Source: Erinaceus europaeus (Eukaryota > Chordata > Mammalia > Eulipotyphla > Erinaceidae). From it: a DNA stretch of 64,000 nucleotides. A model generated the notes under the pieces. That model saw only the letters and a list, made by a program, of their open reading frames with translations, was not told the origin of the DNA and made no database searches. This document shows positions 11,462 through 20,306 of the stretch, piece by piece (position 1 is the stretch's first letter; each line of letters starts with the position of its first letter). Both the position numbers and the translations under genes were made by a program. The stretch spans positions 62,228,487-62,292,486 of the forward strand of contig NC_080175.1 in the NCBI RefSeq assembly GCF_950295315.1. Direction: 5' to 3'.

Positions 11462-11733
11462 AAAAGTACTACAAAACTGGTTTGTCTTCCACAAGTTAAC
11501 CAAACTACCTCAAAATGTCTGACAAAATTAGAGAAAGAAATCTCTTTTAATTTTTATTATCTTTATCTATTGGATAGAGACAGCCAGAAATCAAGAGGGA
11601 AGGGGGAGACCTGCAACACTGATTTGAAGCTTTTCCCTGCATGTGGGGAGCAGGGGCTTGAACCCAGATCTTTGTGTCTTATAACATGTGTGCTCAACCA
11701 GATGCTCTACCACCACACCCCCATAAATTTTTT
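11462..11733. repeat. Right copy of the long flanking duplication
   Basis: Matches 9067-9387 from AAAAGTACTACAAAACTGG to the CACCCCCATAAATTTTTT end. It contains the paired SINE (minus, 11545-11723) without the GA expansion and with a short deletion after CACTGATT. Confidence 0.85.
11545..11723 (-). mobile_element. ERI-type SINE (duplicate copy)
   Basis: Same SINE as 9152-9377, duplicated with its flank. Shared private features include GTGTGCTCAACCAGATGCTCTACCACCAC and GGGGCTTGAACCCAGATCTTTG. Confidence 0.88.
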
Positions 11734-12533
11734 AAAAATTACTAATTCAACATCTTCATTCTGTGTTGTATTGCTTTTCTTTCTTTTAGTTAAAAATTAC
11801 AAATGGTAAGTATAAAGAATATAATAATGTAAGTACGCCAAGAAAATATTAGCAGATTATTAGTTGCTGTTCTATGTTATAAGGGATACAGAATTATCTT
11901 TTTATTTTATTTTATTTTATTTAAGAAAGGATTAATTAACAAACCATAGGGTAGGAGGGGTACAACTCCACACAATTCCCACCACCCAATCTCCGTATCC
12001 CACCCCCTCCCCTGATAGCTTTCCCATTCTCTATCCCTCTGGGAGCATGGACCCAGGGTCATTGTGGGTTGCATAAGGTAGAAGGTCTGGCTTCTGTAAT
12101 TGCTTCCCCACTGAACATGGGCATTGACTGGTCAGTCCATACTCCCAGTCTGCCTCTCTCTTTCCCTAGTAGGGTGTGTCTCTGGGGAAGCTGAGCTCCA
12201 GGACACATTGGTGGGGTCTTCAATCTAGGGAAGCTTGGCTAGCATCCTGATGGCATCTGGAGCCTGGTGACTGAAAAGAGAGTTAGCATATGAAGCCAAA
12301 CAAATTGTTGAGCAATCATGGACCCAAAGCTTAGAATAGTGGAGAGGAAGTGTTAGGGAGGTACTCACTGCAAACTCTAGTGTACTTCTGCTTTCAGGTA
12401 TATATTTTGCAGTAGTTTATGGATACGTGAACATATGCTCTCTCTCACAGAAACTGGTGTATATCTAGGTTTGGGGACTTCGTTAGAAAGTGAAACATCT
12501 GAGATGAAATTAGAGTATAGTATGAAAGGAGGA

Positions 12534-13108
12534 GATCCAAAAGGCTAACAAACATATGAAAAACTGCTCTAGGTCACTGATTGTCAGAGAAATGGAAATT
12601 AAGACAACACTAAGATACCACCTCACTCCTGTAAGAATGGCATACATCAAAAAGGAAAGCAGCAACAAATGCTGGAGAGGTTGTGGGGACAGAGGAACCC
12701 TTTTACATTGCTGGTGGGAATGTAAATTGCTACAGCCTCTGTGGAGAGCAGTCTGGAAAACTCTCAGAAGGCTAGACATGGACCTTCCATATGATCCAGT
12801 AACTCCTCTCCTGGGGTTGTACCCCAAGGACTCCATAACACCCAACCAAAAAGATGTGTGTACTCCTATGTTCATAGCAGCACAATTCATAATAGCTAAA
12901 ACTTGGAAGCAACCCAGGTGCCCAACAACAGATAAGTGGCTGAGAAAGCTGTTGTATATATACACAATAGAATACTATGCAGCTATCAAGAACAATGAAC
13001 CCACCTTCTCTGACCCATCTTGGACAGAGATAGAAGGAATTATGTTAAGTGAACTAAGTCAGAAAGATAAAGATGAGTATGGGATGATGCCACTCATCAA
13101 CAGAAGTT
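12534..13108 (+). pseudogene. L1 ORF2 C-terminal fragment (inverted arm)
   Basis: Open from about 12556 to the natural stop: [21 protein letters not shown], then [18 protein letters not shown], then [19 protein letters not shown], ending in PLINRS. It corresponds to the last 180 or so residues of the intact ORF2p (53370-53938). It lacks endonuclease and RT and has no start codon of its own, so it is not a gene. Confidence 0.92.
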
Positions 13109-13301
13109 GAGTAAGAAGATCTGAAAGGGAAACTAAAAGCAGGACCTGACCAAGTTGTAAGTAGAGCACCAAAGTAAAAACAATGTGGTGAGGGGTAGAC
13201 ATGCAGCTTCCTGAGTCAGTAGGGGGTGGGTGTGGGTGAGAAGGATGGGTCAAAGTCTTTTGGTGGTGGGAATGGTGTTTATGTACACTCCTAGTCTTCT
13301 T

Positions 13302-13397
13302 CTAGCGTTTGCCCTTCTTCCGTAGCCAGTCAACAGCGTCAGGTTGAAAGCTGTCAGGAGCTGCTTGTTGCTGGCTTTGAAAGTGACTGGGATCCAT
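13302..13397 (-). CDS. 31-codon fused Vingi mini-ORF
   Basis: ATG at 13397-13395, TAG at 13304-13302. The last 15 or so codons (QPDAVDW then LRKKGKR) are in the same frame and nearly identical to the C terminus of the Vingi protein at 32708-33661. The first half (MDPSHFQSQQQAAPDS) comes from the retained 5' segment and is probably the N terminus of the Vingi ORF. The internal deletion therefore kept the frame. The ATG lies about 21 nt after the putative ribozyme. No domain is present; a product, if made, would be a short basic-ended peptide of unknown role. Confidence 0.45.
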   Translation of the reverse strand: MDPSHFQSQQQAAPDSFQPDAVDWLRKKGKR

Positions 13398-13418
13398 GTG
13401 GATTCAGTCGGCTAGGAA

Positions 13419-13488
13419 GGATCGTCAGTTTCCCCAATGAATAGGTACTCACGGGATGCACCACAAGAAGGTCAATCCAATGCATCCC
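13419..13488 (-). ncRNA. Candidate HDV-like self-cleaving ribozyme
   Basis: Minus strand from 13488. P1 is GGGATGC (13488-13482) with GCATCCC (13459-13453), 7 bp. J1/2 is ATT. P2 is GGATTG (13478-13473) with CGATCC (13424-13419), 6 bp including one G-U. P3 is ACC (13472-13470) with GGT (13462-13460), exactly 3 bp. L3 is TTCTTGT. The catalytic strand is CTGA at 13428-13425 (CNRA form), immediately before the P2 3' strand. P4 is weak (CCT/GGG around 13446-13433). Nucleotide 1 is the first base after the TSD, so predicted cleavage equals the element's 5' end. HDV-like ribozymes are known at 5' ends of R2, RTE and Ingi-clade (L1Tc/SIDER) elements. Fold made by eye; activity is not shown. Confidence 0.62.
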
Positions 13489-14139
13489 TACACTTCTAGT
13501 AAAATGTAGTCATATAAATCATTAATTAATTAATATTAGAGGGGGAAAATCAATTGTATGTCTCAAAGTTTTTCAAAACACAAACTGAATCTTTTTAATA
13601 TATAGGCTGTGTATTTGATATGCAGACTCTCTCAAAAGCCTAGACCAAGTAATTCAGAAGCAACCAATAGCACAGCTATATACAAGATACTGGGTACTGT
13701 ACAGCAAACACTAACAAAAGGACTTTTCAAAGTTAACCCAATTACCAAATAATGTGATGATAACATTAACTATAGATTGTCTTTTTGAACCCTAAGACAG
13801 CAGGAACCTCACATCTCCACTATAGAGCCTCTACTTCCCCCAGTCCTGGAACCCTTGAATAGGTCCCACTTTCCCGTATGCCTCTCCCAATCCATAATAA
13901 ATAATATTGCATCTGCCGATCACAACCTAACCAACGCAACGATTGCCACCTCAATATGCTTCACTTCAGACTGTGTCCAGAGACTTCACATGTGGAAAGA
14001 ATTATCTTTTTAAATTTTAATGATAATTAATTTATTTGCATTAAAATGTCACACATTTGTATTCTGACAGGAGATGCCACTGCCTGAAGGTACCAAGTTC
14101 CCCCTAACAGTTTACAGTTCTCATGCTTCCTTATGGGGT

Positions 14140-14840
14140 TTACACAGATTTATTAAATGGAAATATTGACAATACCATAGGATAAGAGGGGTACAATTCC
14201 ACACAGTTCCAAGCACCAGGATGTCATATCCAATTCCCTCCCTTCATTTCTTATTCTTTAACCCTCTGGGAGTATGGACTCAATGTCTTTATTGAGTGCA
14301 TAAGGTGGAAGGTCTGGCTTCTGTAAGTGCTTCCCCACTGAACATGGATGTTGGCAAGTTGATCCATACTCCCAGCCTGTCTCTCTGTTTCCCTAGCAGC
14401 CCAGGGGTCTGGGGAGGTGAGGCTCCAGGGCATATTGGTGGGGTATTCTGCCCAGGGAAGTCAGGCTGGCATCATACTAGCATCTGGAACCTGGTGGCTG
14501 AAAAAGAGTTAAGATATAAAGCAGAACAAATTGTTGACTAGTCATCAATCTAAAGCCTGGAATATTGCAGATGAAGATTTAGGGTCTTTATTTTGGAAAA
14601 AGGTAGTAGGTCTATTTTAGGTATATTTCAAAAGGCCCATGACTTGACTAGTTTTTGCCTGAGCCTCACATCTAATATCCAGGTGGACCCAAGTTATTGT
14701 CTGGAGAGATGGTGTCATAGTTGGAACAAGGACTAGAAAGCTGGATCAGGGAAGAAAATAGCTTCCAGATATGGGGAAAATATATATTGTTAACTGTAAA
14801 CTCCATCGATTTGATCTGGGGCCTATGTTCAGTGCAGGAA
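14140..14840 (-). mobile_element. Old L1 3' UTR fragment
   Basis: Minus-strand 3' UTR: TTATTAAATGGAAATATTGACAATACCATAGGATAAGAGGGGTACAA through GGTGGCTGAAAAAGAGTTAAGATATAAAGC to CCATCGATTTGATCTGGGGCC. Same subfamily as 44250-45010. Confidence 0.88.
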
Positions 14841-14847
14841 CACCAAT

Positions 14848-15157
14848 ATGCCTGCACAACAAATCCACTGCTCCTGGAAGCAGTGGATTTTTTCTTTTTT
14901 GGTGATATTGTTGTTTATTGTTGTTGTTATTATTATTGTTATTTCTGTCATTGTTGTTGGGCAGGACAGAAAGAAATCAAGAGAGGAGGGGAGACAGAGA
15001 GGGGGAGAGAAAGATAGACACCTGCAGACCTGCTTCACTATTAGTGAAGCGACCCCCCTGCAGGTGGGGAGGCGGGGGCTCAAACAGGGATCCTTATGCA
15101 GGTCTTTGCATCTTGCGCCATGTGCGTTTAACCCACTGGACTACCGCCCAGCCCCTT
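14848..15157 (-). mobile_element. Long-type hedgehog SINE
   Basis: Minus-strand copy with the 3' extra domain (GCCTGCACAACAAATCCACTGCTCCTGG), a TTGTTGTT-rich spacer, the body GAAATCAAGAGAGGAGGGGAGACAGAG, core CCCCTGCAGGTGGGG, and head GACTACCGCCCAGCCCC. Nearly complete. Confidence 0.92.
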
Positions 15158-15489
15158 ATTACTTATATTTCTTAATCCATCTTTTTCTCTACCATGTCTT
15201 TAAATTGCTAAACCTGACATCACTGAAGGGAGAATATATTAACATCCTGGAACAGCAAAGAGAAGGGATTAAAAGAGAATCTACTTTCAGTGAAACACTA
15301 ATAGACTTGTACTCTGCTTGTTTGTCCCTCAGGCATCCTCTCTTTCCAAGTCCCCTGCTCATCACATCTTCATTATGAAAGAAGTTAGACTTCTCTTCTC
15401 CAATTAACTTCCATTCTTTCACAGTTACTATCCCCCTAAATCTGACTGAAGAATTACACTTAGCTTCAAAGGAAGCAAACACATTCTGT

Positions 15490-15523
15490 GCACACAACAC
15501 ACACACACACACACACACACACA
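15490..15523. repeat. (CA)n microsatellite
   Basis: About 14 CA units after an imperfect start. Confidence 0.95.
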
Positions 15524-15614
15524 AATAACACCAACACCTTTAGGCAAAACAAATGTTTGTACTAATTATGAGACTTTCTTTGGTTCTGACAGTGAAATAC
15601 ACTCCTACTGACTT

Positions 15615-15990
15615 GAATTTTTTTTATTGCCATCAGAGTTATCACTGAGGCTACCAGAACTACAGATCTACCACTCCTAGCAGCTAATAACTACTCTAGT
15701 AATAGTATCTCTGGTCTGAGTGAGGTGCTAGATTCAATTCTTGAAAAAGTAAATAAAAAGTGTAAGTAGATAACTAATGAAAAATAAAGACTTATAACAA
15801 TAATGTGTACTTGGGTCAGCAAAAGAATTTATGTGGATAATGTGCCTGCATTGCCATGCTCAGGATCCATATTCAAGCCCTCATCCTATTGCATTTGAAA
15901 ACTCTTTCAGTGCTAGCATGTTTTACCTCCTATCTCTATTTCTGTCCCTCTCTCTCTTCTCTGTCTCTATATCCCTCTAATTGAAAAAGT
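15615..15990 (+). repeat. Ancient SINE remnants
   Basis: 15805-15985 has a tRNA-like head (GGGTCAGCAAAAGAATTTATG...TTGCCATGCTCAGGATCCATATTCAAGCCC) and a CT-rich tail TCTCTGTCTCTATATCCCTCTAATTGAAAAA. 15615-15690 looks like the minus-strand 3' domain of another SINE. Both strongly diverged. Confidence 0.55.
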
Positions 15991-16074
15991 TGGGCTGGAG
16001 TAGTGGATCTCTATCAATTTTATTTATTTAGTGTGTGTGTGTGTTTTAAAACATGCCTTAAAATGTTACATTTC

Positions 16075-16268
16075 AGGCAAGCAAAAGAATTCACTTTAGT
16101 AGTGCACTGTTTGGCCATGTGTGTGACTCAAGTTCAAACTAAGCCCCTACTGCATTAAAGGAAGCTTCAATGCTCTGGTCTTTTTCTCTCTCTTCTCTCT
16201 TCTTTCTTCTCTCTCTCTCTCTCTCTCTCTCTCCCTCTATCTCTCTTTCGCTCCAGCTAATAAAATGT
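16075..16268 (+). mobile_element. Old tRNA-type SINE with (CT)n
   Basis: Head CACTTTAGTAGTGCACTGTTTGGCCATG, B-box-like ACTCAAGTTCAAACTAAGCCC, GGAAGCTTCAATGCTCTGGTC, long (CT) run 16182-16233, then TAATAAAATG. It resembles 15805-15985 and 37540-37705, an older family than ERI. Confidence 0.65.
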
Positions 16269-16764
16269 TGCATCTCTAATTATATTTGATTTTCAAATAT
16301 TTTTCTATGTAACTTGAAATAATATTTCTTATTATTGAAATATTCCCCATGTATTTTTCTAAAACTGTGTTTTAAAAAATATATTTGTGTCTTACTTTTT
16401 TATACTTCTAACTAGCAAGCCAGTTACAACTTTTAGCATCACTTGGAGTTTGAACATTTTTATACTTCACATATCCCCATTAACATAATAGCTATTCATT
16501 TCTGCTTATATTTCCAGGGTCTTGAGATAATTCTAAATCTTAATGTTCACATCTATGATATTAAGTAGCAATACATCTTTGTTTAATGATACACAGAACA
16601 AAACTTTAAGGGCTCAACAATTTAATCCAGTCAGTCTTTTTTCTTGACCAATAGTGACTTATTGAAATGCCTAGGAAGATGAATTTATTTTTCTAGGGCA
16701 AGTACATTCAAATACCTAAAATTTGTTAGCCTAAACAGTAGGATTTTATTCTATTTTTTTCTAA

Positions 16765-17440
16765 TTTTGTATTAATGATTCAATATTAATTTACAAAATT
16801 ACATGTCACTAGAGGCGTAAGTCCACACTGTTCCCACCACCAGAGTTCTGAATCCCCAATCCTCTCCATTGCAGTCCACCATGGTTATCCCAAGGTTGAA
16901 GGCATGTTTTAACCATCATCTCTACAGTTACCGGTCTACATTTGTACATAATTTCTCCCTTTTTCTTTCAGGTCCTGTCTTCTCTTCTCTTACAAGCTAA
17001 ACATGACCTTATTATTTCATCCAAATATCTCTGCCCTTTGAATCCTCTCTTTCTGGGACCTGATTAAGCTTGAGCTCAGAGTCCTCTTATCCTCTTCCTT
17101 CCTATCACTTCTCCACTGGGAGTATTGAATCAGAGTTGTTTTGGGATGCAGAAGGTAGGAGTTCTGGCTTTTGTAATTGCTTCTCTTTTGGATTTGGGTG
17201 TTGGCAGGTTGATCCACATCCCCAGCCTGTTTCTATCTTTTACCAGTGAGGACAGATCTCTGGAGAGGCAAGGTTCCAGGACACATAGATGAGGTTGTCT
17301 GCCCAGACAAGTCAGGGTGGAATCACAGTAGCATCTGCAACTTGGTGTCTGGAAGGTGATGTAACATAAAGTGAGACAAATTGGTCAGTAAACAGGAACC
17401 AAAAAGTAGGAGCAGAGCAGATGAGTAGGATATTATTGCT
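16765..17440 (-). mobile_element. Old L1 3' UTR fragment
   Basis: Minus strand, same subfamily as 4018-4990: ACAAAATTACATGTCACTAGAGG, CCACCATGGTTATCCCAAGGTTGAAGG, GGAGTATTGAATCAGAGTTGTTTTGG, CTCTGGAGAGGCAAGGTTCCAGGACACA. Ends near AAACAGGAACCAAAAAGTAGGAGCAGAGC. Confidence 0.85.
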
Positions 17441-17737
17441 TTAAATTTCTAATGACAAGGAACTTGAAATGATGGTATAGACAGAGCCCTGACAACTATA
17501 GGAGAGAATCCTTCCTTGTCTCTTTGGTTCATTGCAATCTTGATTGATTTATTTTTGCTCATAAATATGTCACTCCAGTTACTTGGCAATCTTTCCCTAG
17601 GTGTCTTCACTTCTCAGTCCCCTCTTTACTTTTTTTTTCTTTTTGTAAGTAAATCATATTTATTTAGTCTCATTTCAACTAATTATGTCTCAATGATATA
17701 CCCTCTCTGTAATATTACATAAAATATAGCATGCTTG
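17441..17737. other. Short spacer and L1 target site
   Basis: AT-rich, unassigned. Its end AATATAGCATGCTTG (17723-17737) is the left TSD of the next L1. Confidence 0.7.
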
Positions 17738-19338
17738 AGGTTCCCGGAAGATGGCGGACTGAGAAGCTGCTAGTGGCTTGAGCTCTGACCACATCTTCTG
17801 GAAATGGTAGGATTTTCTGCCTTTAGTAGGCCAGTCAATAAGGGGTCCTAGCGGTGACACCAAGGAAGTGACTATAACTTAATTTGGGTTAAAAAATAGA
17901 GTAGAAAAAATGGGAAAAAAATTTTTTGCTTTTAAATTCTTAAGCACACCTCCTCCACCATCTCCCCCCCATAACCAGTCACTGGGGACCAGTTCCTAGC
18001 AGGCTCCCCCACTGAGCTTCTTTCTTTACCAAGATTCCTGTCCTACCAGGAAGTATCATTCATTTTAAGTCTATACCCTTCTGAAACCTCTGGCCTCTTT
18101 TCATTCTAAGAAGCCAATCCCTCCACCTGACCCCGCATAGCTAATTAAATAATTAAAAATAAATAAATAAACTCTTTCCTTTCACCGCTCTTTTATGACT
18201 GTTCTTTTTCTTATATTTTTCCATTATCTCTCTCTCTCTCTTTTTTTTTTCTTTTTCTCATTCTTGTCATCCTTTCTTCCTTAATCCTACAGCATCCAAA
18301 GCCACAGGCCCCATCCTTCACACCACCAAACAGTGTGCTTTTTTGAATTCACTGATACACATTCGGGAATTATTTTGGGGAAGAATTCTGACTAAGAGTG
18401 GACTCTCACTGCGAGTATCTCTGCTCAACTTCCCTTCCTCCTTTAGCTACCTCTAGAATATACAGTGGATAGTAGATTTGCATAACTGACTATTTCAGCT
18501 ATCCTTGTCTAGTCCTGAAGTTTTTTTTTTTTTCTCTTTCTTAACAATCAGCTGCCTCTGATCACGAGGTTTGAGGTAATCTGGGACAGGGTTTTTTTTA
18601 CCCTGCTCTATTTTATTATTAATATTATATAAAGGCATATATCTTCCCCCCCTTTAGGTTGATCAGAATTAACTCTTAGGGTATCTTTCATTGCTAGGGT
18701 AGTGGGCATCTTATCTATTGTGGGAGGAACTTGTCTCGCTACTCCTACCTCCTCTACAGACTCTCCCCTCCCTCCTCCTCCTAGCTAATTAAAAAAATTA
18801 AACTAAAAATGAAGTAATCAATAAAAACAACTTTCCTTTCACTGCTCTTTAATTATAGCTCTTTTTATTATCTTTTATCTTTTCTCTCGTTTTTTTCTCT
18901 TTTTTTTTATCTTGTCATACACTTCTTCCTTCCTTCTTCTTTGCCTTTTTGAAGTTGTGAATTATTTTGGGGAATAAATCTGACTCAGAGTGGACTCTCT
19001 ATGTGTGTATCTCTGCTCTAGATCCCTTTTTCCTCTTGTTACCCCTAGAATATACAGTGGATAGTAGATTTTCATAAATGTCTATTATTGCTATCTCTTC
19101 TTTCTTTTCTCTTTCTTCTTCACTTGGATTTGGCTGCTACTTTTTCACGGACTGGAGAAATTGTTTGGCTACCTGGTAGTGATTAAACTGCTTCAATACT
19201 TGCTTCAGTTGCTATTGTAATTCCTGAGGTTGGTGAGTGCAATTGTCATAAAGGTATTTAGTATAGTGTTGCTTGTACTCAAGACACAACAACTGAGGAA
19301 CAACAGAGCATAAAAATAAGAAACACATTAATAAAAAA
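17738..19338 (+). promoter_or_regulatory. L1 5' UTR / internal promoter with tandem repeat
   Basis: Starts AGGTTCCCGGAAGATGGCGG; AAGATGGCG is a YY1-like site a few bases from the 5' end, the arrangement known for the human L1 promoter. The rest is CT-rich. Two diverged tandem units are visible: TTCACCGCTCTTTTATGACTG at 18182 and TTTCACTGCTCTTTAATTATAG at 18839; GAATTATTTTGGGGAAGAATTCTGAC at 18367 and GAATTATTTTGGGGAATAAATCTGAC at 18959. The period is about 590-650 bp. The intact L1 has one unit only. Confidence 0.8.
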
Positions 19339-20246
19339 ATGGATAGATCAAAAACAAATAAAACTGCTACTCCAATGAATGAAGACAAGAGCTCAGAAGA
19401 AACTAAAATCAGCCAGAAGTAACCATAGATAAGAAAAGTATGCAAGCAATAATAAACTTATTAATCACAGAAATGAAAACAACATTGGAGGAAAGGAATG
19501 ACAGTATTAAGGAAACAGCAGTTGACACCCCCAAGGAAAATACTGATTATCTTGAGGCAATTAGAGAACTGAAAGCTGAAATAGCTGTAAGGAAGAAAGA
19601 AGCTGAGGCAAGGGAAAGCAGACTAACAGAAGCAGAAAACAGTATTAGTAAGACAGAGGATGAGTTAGAGCAAACTAAGAAAGAGGTGAAAGAGCTCAAA
19701 ACAAGATTGAGAGACACTGAAAACAACAACAGAGATATATGGGATGATCTAAAAAGAAGTAAAATTTGTATAATTGGCCTGCCAGAGGAAGAAAGAGAGG
19801 AAGGGGAAGCAAACATTCTAGAGGAAATAATAGAAGAAAACTTCCCAAAGGACACAAAGGACATCAAGATTCAAGAGAGCCAGAGAGTACCAAACAGAAT
19901 CAACCCACACCTGAAGACACCAAGACACATCATAGTCAAAAGGAGAAGCAGTCAGGATAAAGAAAGGATCCTAAAGGCTGCAAGAGAGAAACAAAAAGTC
20001 ACATACAGGGGGAAACCCATAAGATTATCTGCAGACTTCTCCACTGAAACTCTAAAATCCAGAAGAGAATGGCAAGATATCTATCGAGCCCTGTATGAAA
20101 AAGGTTTTCAACCAAGGATAGTATATCCTACTACACTTTCATTCAAACTAGATGGAGGGATCAAAAAGTTCTTAGACAAACAACAGTTAAAGGAGGCAAC
20201 CATCACCAAACTGGCCCTGAAAGAGGTTCTAAAAGACCTCTTATAA
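19339..20246 (+). pseudogene. ORF1: L1 ORF1, frameshifted
   Basis: The usual start (MDRSKTNKTATPM) at 19339 runs into TAA after about 27 codons because one base is missing near 19405 relative to the copy at 49139. The remaining 268 codons are open from 19440: a coiled-coil region (ELKAEIAVRKKEAEARESRL through TEDELEQTKKEVKELKTRL), an RRM-like core (ICIIGLPEEEREEGE, then RIN-H--TPRHIIVK) and the C-terminal domain (TYRGKPIRLSADFS...LDKQQLKEATITKLALKEVLKDLL). There is a 2-residue in-frame loss near NFPKDTKDIK. The RNA-chaperone trimer protein could not be made from the normal start. Confidence 0.93.
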
Positions 20247-20306
20247 ACAAGAACATCACTATAATACTTGCAATATATCAGAGCAAACAAAAAGCTGTTT
20301 TGGGCA

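Larger units (their letters stand above)
13295..13488 (-). mobile_element. Non-autonomous Vingi derivative (internal deletion)
   Basis: A 194-bp insertion in the inverted L1 arm, flanked by TSDs TACACTCCTAG (13284-13294) and TACACTTCTAG (13489-13499), one mismatch. On the minus strand it ends ...AAGGGCAAACGCTAGAAGAAGA, the same 3' end as the coding Vingi copy at 32697-33680. Identity to that copy covers only 13295-13347 (53 bp); the remaining 141 bp (13348-13488) must be the element's 5' end. Known biology: hedgehog Vingi has several short families made by internal deletion. This copy fits that pattern and appears complete at both ends. Confidence 0.9.
11890..14012 (-). mobile_element. Twin-primed (5'-inverted) L1 with perfect TSD
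   Basis: TSD AGAATTATCTTTTTA at 11890-11904 and 13998-14012, 15/15. 11905-12533 is minus-strand L1 3' UTR; 12534-13997 is the adjoining upstream part (ORF2 end plus start of 3' UTR) in plus orientation. The inverted part stops at ...CACATGTGGAA, about 36 bp short of where the non-inverted part starts in L1 order. An inversion with a small junction deletion is the classic twin-priming product. A Vingi derivative (13295-13488) later inserted into the inverted arm. Confidence 0.95.

Noticed and set aside
10873..11499. 208-codon plus-strand frame
   Set aside because: Antisense to the L1 ORF2 C terminus; the true frame is on the minus strand. The same antisense frame appears opposite every L1 ORF2 end (e.g. 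12510-12965, 23681-23974, 53146-53793).
13419..13488. Reading the 5' GGGATGCA/TGCATCCC pair as terminal inverted repeats of a DNA transposon
   Set aside because: The pair is internal to one end only, the opposite end is the Vingi 3' tail, and the TSD is 11 bp with GAA tail, so it is a retroelement.
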